A stretch of DNA of 64,000 nucleotides, from contig NZ_CACRUY010000004.1 of the NCBI RefSeq assembly GCF_902652685.1, positions 1-64,000 of the forward strand, read 5' to 3'. A program made the position numbers and the translations under genes. Position 1 is the first letter of the stretch. Each line of letters begins with the position of its first letter. Positions 1 to 12,078 of the stretch are shown piece by piece. The notes beneath the pieces are model-generated. The model worked only from the letters and a program-made list of their open reading frames with translations. It made no database searches and was not told the DNA's origin. Source of the DNA: Mycobacterium sp. Marseille-P9652 (lineage in GTDB: Bacteria; Actinomycetota; Actinomycetes; Mycobacteriales; Mycobacteriaceae).

Positions 1-99
1 CTGCAGCGCGCGCCGACGCTGGCCGCCCGAACCGACGGTGGGCCCCTTCTTGGTGCCCTCCTTGCGCACCGCCCCCCGCCGCCCCCCATTCCCGGCCAT
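1..99 (-). CDS. rlmB: 23S rRNA / tRNA ribose methyltransferase RlmB-like, 5' end only
   Basis: Only the first 33 codons are in the window; the gene runs off its left edge. The translation starts [20 protein letters not shown] and is rich in Gly, Arg and Lys. It matches my memory of the N-terminus of the mycobacterial SpoU-family methyltransferase encoded next to cysS (Rv3579c). The ATG follows the cysS TAG stop with no gap, so the two genes are probably co-transcribed. The catalytic SPOUT domain is not visible here, so the assignment rests on this basic N-terminal tail and on synteny. Confidence 0.8.
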   Translation of the reverse strand, partial: MAGNGGRRGAVRKEGTKKGPTVGSGGQRRRALQ

Positions 100-1503
100 C
101 TACTTGCCGTCGCCCAGCGTCCACTGCGGGCCGTCCGCGGTGTCGGTGACCTCGATGCCGGCGTTCTTGAGGCGGTCGCGGATCTCGTCGGCCAGCGCCC
201 AGTTGCGCTGTTCGCGCGCCTTTTCGCGGTTCTGCAGTTCGGAGCGCACCAACACGTCGACGGCGGCGAGCGCGGCCGAGGTCTCGTCGCGGGTCTCCCA
301 GCGTTCGTCGAGCGGGTCGCAGCCGAGGATGCCCATCATGGCGCGGATGGCGCGGGCGTGTTCCAACGCGCCCTCGTGGTCGCCGGCGTCGAGCGCCCGG
401 TTGCCCTCGGCGCGGGTCTGGTGCACCTCGGCCAGCGCGATCGGGACCGCGAGGTCGTCGTCGAGGGCGTCGGCGAACCGCGGCGTCCACTGGCCCGGCT
501 CGACGCCGCCGACCCGGCTGCGGACGCGGTGCAGGAACTCCTCGACGCCGACGTAGGCCTTCACCGCGTCCTGCAGGGCCGTCTCGGAGAACTCCAGCAT
601 CGACCGGTAGTGGGCGCTGCCCAGGTAGTAGCGGAGCTCCGCGGGCCGCACCCGTTGCAGCATCGCCGGTATCGCGAGCACGTTGCCCAGCGACTTGCTC
701 ATCTTCTCGCCGCCCATGGTGACCCAGCCGTTGTGCAGCCAGTACCGGGCGAAGCCGTCGCCGGCGGCGCGGCTCTGGGCGATCTCGTTCTCGTGGTGCG
801 GGAACACCAGGTCCATGCCGCCGCAGTGGATGTCGAACTCCGGCCCGAGGTACGTGCGGGCCATCGCCGAGCACTCCAGGTGCCAGCCCGGCCTCCCGCG
901 CCCCCACGGCGTGGGCCACGACGGCTCACCGGGTTTGGCGGCCTTCCACAGGGTGAAGTCGCGCTGGTCTCGCTTGCAGGTCGCCGCACCCTCGCCCTGG
1001 TGGACGTCGTCGATCCTGTGCCCGGACAGCTGCCCGTACTCCGGGTAGCTCAGCACGTCGAAGTAGACGTCGCCGCCCGCCGCGTAGGCGTGACCGGTTT
1101 CGATCAGGCGGTCCATCAATTCGACCATCTGGGTGATGTGGCCCGTCGCCCGCGGTTCGGCCGACGGGGGCAGCACGTCCAGCGCGTCGTAGGCGGCGGT
1201 GAAGGCGCGCTCAAAGGTCGCCGCCCACTCCCACCACGGCCGGCCGGCCGCGGCGGCCTTATTGAGGATCTTGTCGTCGATGTCGGTCACGTTGCGGATG
1301 AACGCGACGTCGCAGCCGCGCGCGATCAACCAGCGGCGCAGGATGTCGAAGGCGACCCCGCTGCGGACGTGCCCGATGTGCGGCAGGCCCTGGACGGTGG
1401 CACCACACAGGTAGATGGAGACGTGGCCGTCGCGCAAGGGTACGAAATCGCGCACGGCACCGGCGGCGGTGTCGTGGAGCCGCAGGCGGGGGCGATCGGT
1501 CAC
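100..1503 (-). CDS. cysS: Cysteinyl-tRNA synthetase
   Basis: Cytoplasmic class I aminoacyl-tRNA synthetase that charges tRNA-Cys. The HIGH-type motif appears as LPHIGHVR near the N-terminus and the KMSKS loop as [11 protein letters not shown] in the middle. Zinc-binding family residues are present (CGATV early; the C-S-A-M segment after WHLEC). The open frame extends upstream to 1545, but I chose the GTG at 1501-1503 because it gives [11 protein letters not shown], aligning with the family N-terminus, and 467 residues, close to the 469 of the M. tuberculosis protein. The ribosome binding site there is weak. It lies downstream of ispF, separated by a palindromic terminator, and upstream of rlmB. 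Confidence 0.96.
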   Translation of the reverse strand: MTDRPRLRLHDTAAGAVRDFVPLRDGHVSIYLCGATVQGLPHIGHVRSGVAFDILRRWLIARGCDVAFIRNVTDIDDKILNKAAAAGRPWWEWAATFERAFTAAYDALDVLPPSAEPRATGHITQMVELMDRLIETGHAYAAGGDVYFDVLSYPEYGQLSGHRIDDVHQGEGAATCKRDQRDFTLWKAAKPGEPSWPTPWGRGRPGWHLECSAMARTYLGPEFDIHCGGMDLVFPHHENEIAQSRAAGDGFARYWLHNGWVTMGGEKMSKSLGNVLAIPAMLQRVRPAELRYYLGSAHYRSMLEFSETALQDAVKAYVGVEEFLHRVRSRVGGVEPGQWTPRFADALDDDLAVPIALAEVHQTRAEGNRALDAGDHEGALEHARAIRAMMGILGCDPLDERWETRDETSAALAAVDVLVRSELQNREKAREQRNWALADEIRDRLKNAGIEVTDTADGPQWTLGDGK

Positions 1504-1548
1504 GACGTGCCAGCTTACCTGCCCTATTGCGGCGACCGACGGCACCGA

Positions 1549-1600
1549 GCGTCACGCTGGCGTGGCCGTCGGCGCCGGGCGTCACGCTGGCGTGACGCCC
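1549..1600 (-). terminator. Paired palindrome, probable mycobacterial intrinsic terminator
   Basis: Two copies of a palindromic unit built on GCGTCACGC-TG-GCGTGACGC sit head to tail just after the ispF stop. The copy at 1577-1600 is a perfect 11-bp inverted repeat with a 2-nt centre. The copy at 1549-1564 is partial (CACGC/GCGTG). The outer arms 1549-1557 and 1590-1598 can also pair. No U-tract follows. This resembles the recurrent mycobacterial 'TRIT' terminator motif described from RNIE-type searches; that identification is from memory. A very similar pair lies at 45153-45208. Confidence 0.65.
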
Positions 1601-1604
1601 GCGC

Positions 1605-2084
1605 TCAGCCGATCGGGAGGAGCAGCGCCGTGGCGACGGCGGCGCGGCCCTCGCCGCGGCCGGTCAGTCCCAGCCCGTCGGTGGTGGTCGCCGACACCGA
1701 TACGGGCGCACGCAGCAGTCCCGACAGCACCTCCTGCGCCTCGGCGCGGCGGGGGCCCACTTTCGGCTCGTTGGCGATCACCTGGACGGCGGCGTTGCCG
1801 ACGCGGTAGCCGTGCCGCTCGACAAGGTCGAGCACGTGGCGCAGCATGTCGGCGCCGCTGACGCCCTTCCAGCGCGGGTCGTCGACGCCGAATACGGCCC
1901 CGATGTCGCCCAGGCCCGCGGCCGAGAGCACCGCGTCGCACAGCGCGTGCACGGCGGCGTCACCGTCGGAGTGACCGGCGCAGCCGTCCGCGCCGTCGAA
2001 CATCAGGCCCACCAGCCAGCACGGCCGACCGGGTTCGATCGGGTGGACGTCGGTGCCGATGCCGGTCCGCGGCGACCCGTTCAC
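1605..2084 (-). CDS. ispF: 2-C-methyl-D-erythritol 2,4-cyclodiphosphate synthase
   Basis: Fifth step of the non-mevalonate (MEP) isoprenoid pathway: cyclises CDP-methylerythritol 2-phosphate, releasing CMP. The 159-residue length is normal for the family. The metal-binding GTDVHP motif is at residues 10-15 and the [14 protein letters not shown] segment follows around residue 38. The C-terminal [14 protein letters not shown] is the family signature. Its GTG start overlaps the ispD TGA stop in a GTGA junction, so translation of the two enzymes is coupled. They are steps 3 and 5 of the same pathway. Confidence 0.97.
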   Translation of the reverse strand: MNGSPRTGIGTDVHPIEPGRPCWLVGLMFDGADGCAGHSDGDAAVHALCDAVLSAAGLGDIGAVFGVDDPRWKGVSGADMLRHVLDLVERHGYRVGNAAVQVIANEPKVGPRRAEAQEVLSGLLRAPVSVSATTTDGLGLTGRGEGRAAVATALLLPIG

Positions 2085-2791
2085 CGGCGGACGATCGCCT
2101 GGGCCAGCAGCAGATCCAGCTGGGTGGTGATCTTGAACGCCAGCGGGTCGCCGTCGATCACCTGGACCTGGCAGCCGATGTGCTCGACGAGCGACGCGTC
2201 GTCGGTGAAGCCGGCCGCCGACGCGTGGTCGGCGCCGGAGTACGCGCGATAGGCGCGCAGCAGCAGATCGGTGTCGAAACCCTGGGGGGTCTGCACCGCG
2301 CGGAGTCCGGCCCGCTGCGGCGTCCCCAGCACCACCCCGTTCGCATCCACGGCCTTGATGGTGTCGACCGGCGGCAACGCGGGAACGACGGCGGGGTGAC
2401 CGGCCCGCAGCGCCTCGACCACCCGGGCGATCAGCCCGGGCGGGGTCAGCGGCCGCGCGGCGTCGTGCACCAGCACGAAGTCGGGGGCGTGCGCCTGGGC
2501 GACGCCCGCCAGGGCCAAACTCACCGTTTGCGTCCGTTCCGGACCGCCGGCGACCACGGTCGCGCGGTCGCCGACGATCCGCTGCGCCTGGTCGAGCCGG
2601 TCGGCCGGGACGGCGACGGCGATGTGATCGACGACGCCGGAGTCGACGAGGCCGGTCACCGCACGCTCGAGCAGCGTGCGGCCATCGAGTTCACAGAAGG
2701 CCTTGGGGATGCCTGCGGCGAGTCGCTCCCCCGACCCTGCGGCCGGGACAACGGCGATCACCGAGCCCGAGGCGCTGTTCTCCGCGACCAC
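2081..2791 (-). CDS. ispD: 2-C-methyl-D-erythritol 4-phosphate cytidylyltransferase
   Basis: Transfers CMP from CTP to methylerythritol 4-phosphate in the MEP pathway. Residues 13-24 carry the nucleotidyltransferase signature [12 protein letters not shown], with the basic GIPKAF segment just after. The conserved [12 protein letters not shown] lies in the middle and [10 protein letters not shown] plus [10 protein letters not shown] near the C-terminus. Start is GTG at 2789-2791. It follows carD by 16 nt and overlaps ispF by 4 nt, giving a carD-ispD-ispF operon as in other mycobacteria. Confidence 0.97.
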   Translation of the reverse strand: MVAENSASGSVIAVVPAAGSGERLAAGIPKAFCELDGRTLLERAVTGLVDSGVVDHIAVAVPADRLDQAQRIVGDRATVVAGGPERTQTVSLALAGVAQAHAPDFVLVHDAARPLTPPGLIARVVEALRAGHPAVVPALPPVDTIKAVDANGVVLGTPQRAGLRAVQTPQGFDTDLLLRAYRAYSGADHASAAGFTDDASLVEHIGCQVQVIDGDPLAFKITTQLDLLLAQAIVRR

Positions 2792-2807
2792 CGGAGCGTC
2801 AGGAATT

Positions 2808-3599
<792 letters not shown>

Positions 3600-4112
3600 G
3601 TGAACCGCTTCAAGATCTGCCTGGTTGCGTTGGCCGCCGCCGTGCTCAGCGGTTGCGGGGCGGGTCAGGTCTCCCAGATGGCCACTCAGCAACCGGCGAT
3701 CAACGGCAACGCCGTCACGGTCAAGAACGTGGCGCTGCGCGACATCAGGATCCAGGCCACCCAGAAGGGTGACTCCGTCCCGCCGGGGCAGACGGTCGAC
3801 CTCGTCGCGGTCGCCGTCAACCAGTCGCCCGATCAGCCGGACAGGCTGGTCGGGATCACCAGCGACATCGGCACGGTGACGGTGAACGGCGACGGTCGCG
3901 TGCCCGCGGCCGGGACCCTGTTCATCGGCACCCCGGAGGGCCAGAAGGTGGCGCCCGGCCCCACCAGCAATGCGGTCAAAGCAACGGTCAACCTGTCCAA
4001 GCCCATCAGCAACGGCCTGACGTACACCTTCACGTTCAACTTCGAGAAGGCCGGCCAGGCGACCGTGCAGGTCCCGATCACGGCCGGGTTGCCGCAGTCG
4101 GAGCAGACCTAG
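3600..4112 (+). CDS. lpqE: Lipoprotein LpqE
   Basis: Putative exported lipoprotein of unknown function, orthologous by position and sequence to Rv3584 LpqE. The signal peptide MNRFKICLVALAAAVLSGCG ends in the lipobox LSGC, with the acylated Cys at residue 19. The mature part is a beta-rich domain (VTVKNVALRDIRI; SDIGTVTVNGDG; YTFTFNFEKAGQATVQVPI) resembling a copper-chaperone/DUF461-type fold, which is inference only. The start is GTG at 3600, set by AGGAGG 9 nt upstream. At 170 residues it is slightly shorter than the 182-residue tuberculosis protein. Confidence 0.88.
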   Translation: MNRFKICLVALAAAVLSGCGAGQVSQMATQQPAINGNAVTVKNVALRDIRIQATQKGDSVPPGQTVDLVAVAVNQSPDQPDRLVGITSDIGTVTVNGDGRVPAAGTLFIGTPEGQKVAPGPTSNAVKATVNLSKPISNGLTYTFTFNFEKAGQATVQVPITAGLPQSEQT

Positions 4113-4169
4113 TCGTCCCTGGGCCTGCAATGCCGGGCCTGTCGCACCGGAATTGTCGGACCGGCCCGA

Positions 4170-4175
4170 TACCTT
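4170..4175 (+). promoter_or_regulatory. Probable leaderless promoter -10 of radA
   Basis: TACCTT matches the mycobacterial TAnnnT -10 and lies exactly 6 nt before the radA GTG. This is the spacing typical of leaderless transcripts. No ribosome binding site precedes the GTG, which supports the reading. Confidence 0.5.
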
Positions 4176-4181
4176 CAGGGC

Positions 4182-6682
<2,501 letters not shown>

Positions 6683-6692
6683 CGACCGGGTG

Positions 6693-7520
6693 TCAGCCCG
6701 CGGGTGACTGGGCGCCCGGCGCCTCCGGCGGCGGCGCAAGCGCCGGCTGGCCGGGCGCCGGCACCGGACCGGGCGGCGGTGGCGGCTGGTTCAGGATGAA
6801 CGGCACCGGATTCGAGCGCAGGTTGCCCAGTTGCACCACCAGGTTGTAGGTGCCCGGCCCGATCGCCGGCCTCGGCAGCGGGCAGTGCGGCGCCGACCCC
6901 ATCCCGGTCCAGGTCACCGCGGTGGTCACCTGCTCGCCCGGCGTGAACGTCTTGACCAGCGTCTCGTTGGACGGCGCGCAGTCCAGGTTCGACCACAACC
7001 GCTTGTTGTCCAGCGAGTAGACGTACGCGGCGAGCACCGCCGCCCCGACGTCGCGCTTGCAGGCCACCAGCCCGATGTTGGTGACGACCATCGTGAACTT
7101 CGGCTGGTCACCGATGAAGTACTGCGGCGCGTTGGTCAGGCCCTTGACGGCCAGGGTCGAGTCGGGGCAGTCGTCGCCCTCCTTGAGCACCGGCGGCGGC
7201 TGCACCGCGGCCGTCGGCGTCGGCGACTCGGGGTTCTGCCCCTGCGGGGCCGGCACCGGGGTGACGCCCTCGGGGCCCGGCGCCTGCGGCGCCTGCGGCG
7301 CGGGGGCCGCGGGTTTCACCTGGGCGGAGTTGGGTTTGTCGGCACTGGCAGGCTTGGCGCCCGCGTTGTGACTCATGATGGCGACGACCGTGGCGACAAC
7401 AATTCCCACGACGACCACCGCGATGCCCAGGGCCAGGCCCCTGCGCCGCCAATAGATCTCGGTAGGTAGCGGGCCACGCGGTTCCAGATCCAGCACATTC
7501 GCAGCGTAGGGGCAGGTCAC
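6693..7520 (-). CDS. Conserved mycobacterial membrane-anchored protein (Rv3587c-like)
   Basis: Unknown function. The N-terminus is cytoplasmic and includes WRRR. One transmembrane segment covers about residues 28-48 (LALGIAVVVVGIVVATVVAI). A Pro/Ala/Gln-rich linker and an external beta-rich domain follow (about 115-245), with cysteines likely to form disulfides (DDCPDSTL, VACKRDV, LDCAPSN, HCPLPRP). The C-terminus is Pro/Gly-rich. The start is uncertain: GTG at 7520 or GTG at 7496, neither with a good ribosome binding site. It is convergent with disA, 10 nt away. Confidence 0.8.
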   Translation of the reverse strand: MTCPYAANVLDLEPRGPLPTEIYWRRRGLALGIAVVVVGIVVATVVAIMSHNAGAKPASADKPNSAQVKPAAPAPQAPQAPGPEGVTPVPAPQGQNPESPTPTAAVQPPPVLKEGDDCPDSTLAVKGLTNAPQYFIGDQPKFTMVVTNIGLVACKRDVGAAVLAAYVYSLDNKRLWSNLDCAPSNETLVKTFTPGEQVTTAVTWTGMGSAPHCPLPRPAIGPGTYNLVVQLGNLRSNPVPFILNQPPPPPGPVPAPGQPALAPPPEAPGAQSPAG

Positions 7521-7604
7521 GCCGATTTGTTACACCCGCGTCGGCGTGTCGCAAGGTTTGCTGGCTGAGGACCGGGTATTGGCGGTCCGGAGACGTGGTT
7601 TTCC

Positions 7605-8222
7605 CTATTCGCCGATGTCGCCGATGTGGTCGACGAGGGCCGCCCGCCCGTCGGAGAGGTGATAGGTGGCGCCGGCGACCGCCAGGGTTCCCGCATCCAC
7701 CCGCTCGGCGATGGCCGTGGAGCGGGCGAGAAGCTGCGCCACCGTCTCGCGCACATGTCGTTCCTCGAACTCGTCGACGCGGGTCAAGCCATCGCGGCGG
7801 CCCATCAGGATCGAGGGCGCAACACGTTCCACCACGTCGCGAACGAAACCACCGGGGATCGCACCGTCGTCGATAGCTCCGAGCGCCGCCTTCACGGCGC
7901 CGCAGCTGTCGTGGCCCAAGACGACGATGAGCGGAACGTTGAGCACCGTGACTGCGAACTCGATCGAGCCCAATACGGCCGTGTCGATTGCCTGCCCGGC
8001 AGTGCGCACGACGAACATGTCGCCCAGGCCCTGATCGAAGATGAGTTCGGCCGCCACCCGGCTGTCGGCACACCCGAACACGACCGCGATCGGATTCTGT
8101 CCGCCGGCGAGGCTGGCGCGGTGCTCGACACTTTGGCTGGGGTGCTGTTGCTTGCCGGCGATGAATCGCTCGTTACCCTCTTTAAGTGCTTTCCATGCGG
8201 TTACTGGGCTGGTGTTAGGCAT
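7605..8222 (-). CDS. canB: Beta-carbonic anhydrase
   Basis: Reversible hydration of CO2 to bicarbonate in the cytoplasm; orthologue of the zinc enzyme Rv3588c. The zinc ligands Cys51, His104 and Cys107 are present, with the catalytic Asp-Arg dyad intact in CADSR (51-55) and LGHDSCGAVKAAL after it. At 205 residues it has the normal length. Its ATG (8222) overlaps the divergent mutY ATG (8221). This is the intact comparator for the degenerate carbonic-anhydrase-like protein at 21341-21958. Confidence 0.97.
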   Translation of the reverse strand: MPNTSPVTAWKALKEGNERFIAGKQQHPSQSVEHRASLAGGQNPIAVVFGCADSRVAAELIFDQGLGDMFVVRTAGQAIDTAVLGSIEFAVTVLNVPLIVVLGHDSCGAVKAALGAIDDGAIPGGFVRDVVERVAPSILMGRRDGLTRVDEFEERHVRETVAQLLARSTAIAERVDAGTLAVAGATYHLSDGRAALVDHIGDIGE

Positions 8223-9132
8223 GGCTCATATCATGCCGCACGGCCCGGTGAACGCACGACCAACTGTTTCGGTCGACGAGTTGCTCGACTGGTATGACCG
8301 TTCGTGCCGGGACCTCCCGTGGCGACGACAAGGTGTGAGCGCGTGGCAGATACTGGTCAGCGAATTCATGTTGCAGCAGACGCCGGTGTCCCGGGTGGAA
8401 CCGATTTGGTCGGAATGGGTGCGACGCTGGCCGACACCTTCGGCCACGGCGTCGGCGAGCCCCGCCGATGTGCTCCGGGCCTGGGGCAAGCTGGGCTATC
8501 CGAGGCGGGCCAAACGCCTCCACGAGTGCGCCACCGTCATCGCGCGCGACCACGACGACGTCGTTCCCGATGATGTGGACACATTGCTGACCCTGCCCGG
8601 CGTGGGAAGCTACACCGCGCGGGCGATCGCCTGCTTCGCCTACCGTCAGCGAGTACCCGTGGTGGACACCAACGTTCGCAGGGTGGTAGCCCGCGCAGTG
8701 CGCGGCCTGGCCGACGCGGGGACGCCGTCCGCCGTGCGCGACCACGCCGAGGTCTTGGCCTTGTTGCCTTCCGATGAGATGGCGCCAAAGTTTTCGGTGG
8801 CGCTGATGGAGCTGGGCGCGATCGTGTGCACCTCGCGAGCGCCGCGCTGCGGGTTGTGCCCGGTTCTCGACTGCGCGTGGCGGCGGGCAGGTTATCCCGC
8901 CGCACAAGGGCCTGCACGCAGGGTGCAGAGCTACGCCGGAACGGACCGCCAGGTCCGAGGCCGATTGCTCGATGTCCTGCGCGAGAGGGACTCTCCGGCC
9001 ACCAGAGTGGAATTGGACTCGGCATGGGTGATCGATTCCGAACAACGTGAGCGGGCGCTGGATTCATTGCTGGCCGATGGACTGGTGACCCGGACCGGCG
9101 ACGGCCGATTCGCGTTACCGGGCGAAGGATAG
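8221..9132 (+). CDS. mutY: A/G-specific adenine glycosylase MutY
   Basis: Base-excision repair glycosylase removing adenine mispaired with 8-oxoguanine. Helix-hairpin-helix LPGVGSYTARAIACFAY with the catalytic Asp in VPVVDTNVRR, and the catalytic Glu region SEFMLQQTPV. The Fe-S loop is Cys-x6-Cys-x2-Cys-x4-Cys (CTSRAPRCGLCPVLDC). The open frame extends upstream to 8041 inside canB. I chose ATG 8221 because MAHIMPHGP aligns with Rv3589 and gives 303 residues; ATG 8233 is the alternative. The promoter must lie inside the canB gene. Confidence 0.95.
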   Translation: MAHIMPHGPVNARPTVSVDELLDWYDRSCRDLPWRRQGVSAWQILVSEFMLQQTPVSRVEPIWSEWVRRWPTPSATASASPADVLRAWGKLGYPRRAKRLHECATVIARDHDDVVPDDVDTLLTLPGVGSYTARAIACFAYRQRVPVVDTNVRRVVARAVRGLADAGTPSAVRDHAEVLALLPSDEMAPKFSVALMELGAIVCTSRAPRCGLCPVLDCAWRRAGYPAAQGPARRVQSYAGTDRQVRGRLLDVLRERDSPATRVELDSAWVIDSEQRERALDSLLADGLVTRTGDGRFALPGEG

Positions 9133-9139
9133 CCCGCAT

Positions 9140-10618
9140 TCAGAGGTCGTTGCCCGCGTACGACTGATTGAAGCTCTTGTTGGCCAATGGGAAGTCGGGA
9201 ACTATGTTGTCGGCCATCGCAACTGGCAGCGCGGGCCAGTTGAAGCACGACGGATCGACGATCTTGGCGCGGGTGATCAGCTTGGCGGCGTCGAGTTCGA
9301 TGCGATGGACTATGGTGCCGCGCCAGCCTTCGACGATGCCGACGCCGCTCCGCGCCGCACACCGCGCCGTTGGGTCTCCGACGTAGTCGGCCGGCCCGGT
9401 GTGCGATTCGATCAAATGGCATGCCAACTCGGTGGACGCGGCGAACTCGTCGCGTCGTACCGTGAACCGAGACAACACATCACCCCGAGCGGCGCACACC
9501 TCGGTTACAGGCAGTCGGGCGGTCGGGTGTTCGAGTCGGGCGTCAGTACGAATGCCGCTGGCACGAGCGACATAGCCAAGGCAGCCGAGGGCCTGCGCGT
9601 CTTCCGGATGCAGCACCGCGGTCCCGGCAAATCTGTCGTACACCAGTGAACTGCGCAGGGTCAGTTCCGCAATCTCGGCGACATCGGCCGCGATGGACCG
9701 CAGTTCGGCGACGTCGGGCAGTGCCCGCAGCGCGACCGCGCCCGGGCGAATTGCGCCACGCAGCAGCCGGTTCCCCGTGACGAAAGCGTTGAGCCGCAAA
9801 AGCTTTTCGCGCACCCGCTGGGCATGCGCATTGGCGAGACCGAAGCCGGCGTCGTTGGCCAGTGCCCCCAGATCGGTGATGTGGTTGTACAGCCGTTCGA
9901 GTTCGACAAGCAGTGCCCGCAAGCGGTGCGCCTCCTCGGGCAGTGCGATCCCGAGCCCGTCTTCGATGGCAAGGCAGTGCGCGAGCGCGTGCGCAGCAGA
10001 GGTGTCACCGCTGACGCGTTCGGCCAGGTCGACCGCGCCTACCGCCGGCCGGCCCTGGAAGAGCTTCTCCAAGCCTCGGTGCACGAACCACAGGCGGGCC
10101 TTGAGGCGCAGCACTTTTTCGCCGGCGACCGAAAAGCGGAAGTGGCCCGGCTCGATCAGGCCGGCGTGCACCGGGCCCACGGGAATCTCGTACACCCCTG
10201 GACCCTCGACGGTGACAAACGGGAAGTGGCCGCTGCCATCGAATTCGGGTGCCGACGAAGCCGATTCGCGCATCGGGTACCAGCTCTCGGGCCAGTGGGC
10301 ATGCCGCACCAATCGGCGTGCTTTCGGATGCCCGACGGGCCGGATGCCGTACAGGTCCGCCACTTCACGCTCGAACCGGCTGGCCGGGAAGGACAGATAG
10401 GCCAGCGATCGGAGCTCTGGATCATGTTTGGGCAGTTCGCATTCGAGTTCGACGCGCCGGTCTGGCCGGCCGGCGAGGAACAGGTACACCACCCGGAATG
10501 CGGCACCGTCGTCGTGGGCGGCCACCAATGCCAACCGAAATCCATTGCCCAGCAATCCTTCTGCCATTTCGGCCACTTCGCACTGCGAAAGCCGGTGGCG
10601 CGCCCACTCAGGCGTCAC
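9140..10618 (-). CDS. hycE: Hydrogenase-4/complex I-like large subunit without NiFe ligands (HycE-like)
   Basis: Fused NuoC/NuoD-like protein, 492 residues, homologous to Rv0087 HycE. The N-terminal NuoC-like part includes ASRFEREVADLYGI (about residues 79-92), and the large-subunit domain follows. The first metal motif, normally Arg/Gly-x-Cys-Gly-x-Cys-x3-His, reads ERVSGDTSAAHALAH with both cysteines missing. The C-terminal Asp-Pro-Cys-x2-Cys motif is DPSCFNWPALPV, so it cannot carry a normal Ni-Fe centre. I infer a role as an electron-transfer or quinone-module subunit, not a hydrogenase. It is last gene of the minus operon, overlapping hycQ by 4 nt, and 7 nt from convergent mutY. Confidence 0.9.
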   Translation of the reverse strand: MTPEWARHRLSQCEVAEMAEGLLGNGFRLALVAAHDDGAAFRVVYLFLAGRPDRRVELECELPKHDPELRSLAYLSFPASRFEREVADLYGIRPVGHPKARRLVRHAHWPESWYPMRESASSAPEFDGSGHFPFVTVEGPGVYEIPVGPVHAGLIEPGHFRFSVAGEKVLRLKARLWFVHRGLEKLFQGRPAVGAVDLAERVSGDTSAAHALAHCLAIEDGLGIALPEEAHRLRALLVELERLYNHITDLGALANDAGFGLANAHAQRVREKLLRLNAFVTGNRLLRGAIRPGAVALRALPDVAELRSIAADVAEIAELTLRSSLVYDRFAGTAVLHPEDAQALGCLGYVARASGIRTDARLEHPTARLPVTEVCAARGDVLSRFTVRRDEFAASTELACHLIESHTGPADYVGDPTARCAARSGVGIVEGWRGTIVHRIELDAAKLITRAKIVDPSCFNWPALPVAMADNIVPDFPLANKSFNQSYAGNDL

Positions 10619-12078
10619 CGCGATCTCCCGACACTGGCCGCGGCGGTGAACAAGTCGGTAAGCGGACCGGCGCTGACCCCCAAGGCGAACGATGCGGCAA
10701 CACCAACCAGTAGGGCCGCCGCCACTGTTCGCGGAACGGTAATTGCGGGTGTACCGGCTGCGGCGCCCAGCAGGATGCGGGCCGAGTTACGCGCCAGCGC
10801 GGCGAAGGCGACCACAATAAATATCATGCCGACGCCGAGGGCCCAGCCGAGTCGCGCGTCTGCGAGCGAACGTACGATTGCCAGCTCACTGGCGAACATC
10901 GCGAAGGGTGGCAAGCCGAGCAGGACGACCACACCGACGGCAATCGACACGCCGATGAGTCGAGACCGACGCAGCACATCACCGATGTCGGCGATCGCGG
11001 TGGAGTCGTGAGCAGCCTGCAGCTGCCCACTCGCCAGGAACAGGACCGTCTTGCCGATCCCATGAGCGAGGACGTGCAGCAGCAGGGCGGCAATCGCCAG
11101 CGTGGTTCCGGCGGCTGCGGCGATCGCGATCACACCCATGTTCTCCATGGAGGAATAGGCGAGCATGCGCTTGACATCCGGTGTCACCGTGAGCATCAGC
11201 GCCGCGACCGACAACGTCACAAGACCGATCACCAGTAGGCCCGACCGCATGAACGTGGGTCCCGTCGCTGCGTCGATGATCGGCGTGATGCGGATCAACA
11301 CCGAGAAGGCGACCGACAAGAGCACGCCGCTCATCAACGCCGACACCGGCGCCGGGGCCTGACTGTGCGCGTCGGCCAGCCACGTGTGAAACGGAAACAG
11401 GCCGACCTTCGCGCCGTAGCCGATCAGCAGCAACCCACCCGCAAGTCGAGCGACGTCGGGGTTGAGCCCGCCGGCGTGCGCGGTCAGCACGTCGAGGTTA
11501 AGGGCGGCGGCGGCCGGCGCGCCGGCATGCTCGGCGGCGTAGTACAGCAACACCGTTCCCAGGAAGGCGATGGCGATGCCGACCGAGCAGATCACCACAT
11601 ATTTCCACGTGGCCTCGAGCGCGCCCCGGTTGCGGCGGTGTCCAACCAGGAATGCGGTGATCACGGTCGTTGCTTCGATAGCGATCCAGATCATGCCGAT
11701 GTTGTTGGCGCACACCGCCAAAACCATCGCGGCCAAGAAGGCTGCGATCAGCGCCCCGTAAATTCGTGCGCCGCGCATGTCGGTGTGCTCGTGCGCGAGT
11801 TCGGTGTCGACATAGCCGATGCTGGCCCAGCTGGCCAGTGTGGCAACGATTCCGATAACGATCAGCATGGTGATGGTGAGAGCGTCGATGCGCAGTAACC
11901 CGCCCAGGGCGAGCCGCGTTCCCGATCCGCCACGAATACCGAGCGCCGCGCCACATCCGAGAACCGACACCGCAGACAACACGATCAGCGTCGCAGTGGC
12001 CCTCCGCCATCCGGCGATCAGGGTGGTGATCGCCGCAACGACAGGCGTGAGGATGGCGGTGAGCAGTAAACCGGTCAT
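10615..12078 (-). CDS. hycQ: Antiporter-like membrane subunit (HycQ/HyfF-like)
   Basis: NuoL/M/N-family proton-channel subunit of the hydrogenase-4-like complex, 487 residues, matching Rv0086. About 14 hydrophobic segments are visible. The TM7 lysine region reads GYGAKVGLFPFHTWLADAHSQAPAP and the downstream lysine/helix segment DVKRMLAYSSMENMGVIA; both are hallmarks of the family. The frame is open far upstream to 12777, but that part is out of the family. The ATG at 12076-12078 ([12 protein letters not shown]) overlaps the hycP stop (TGATG), which fixes the start. Its stop overlaps hycE (ATGA). Confidence 0.92.
   Translation of the reverse strand: MTGLLLTAILTPVVAAITTLIAGWRRATATLIVLSAVSVLGCGAALGIRGGSGTRLALGGLLRIDALTITMLIVIGIVATLASWASIGYVDTELAHEHTDMRGARIYGALIAAFLAAMVLAVCANNIGMIWIAIEATTVITAFLVGHRRNRGALEATWKYVVICSVGIAIAFLGTVLLYYAAEHAGAPAAAALNLDVLTAHAGGLNPDVARLAGGLLLIGYGAKVGLFPFHTWLADAHSQAPAPVSALMSGVLLSVAFSVLIRITPIIDAATGPTFMRSGLLVIGLVTLSVAALMLTVTPDVKRMLAYSSMENMGVIAIAAAAGTTLAIAALLLHVLAHGIGKTVLFLASGQLQAAHDSTAIADIGDVLRRSRLIGVSIAVGVVVLLGLPPFAMFASELAIVRSLADARLGWALGVGMIFIVVAFAALARNSARILLGAAAGTPAITVPRTVAAALLVGVAASFALGVSAGPLTDLFTAAASVGRSR

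Noticed and set aside
38-556. Plus-strand open frames opposite cysS and most other genes
   Set aside because: Long opposite-strand frames are expected in GC-rich DNA; they are Arg/Pro/Ser-rich and match no family.
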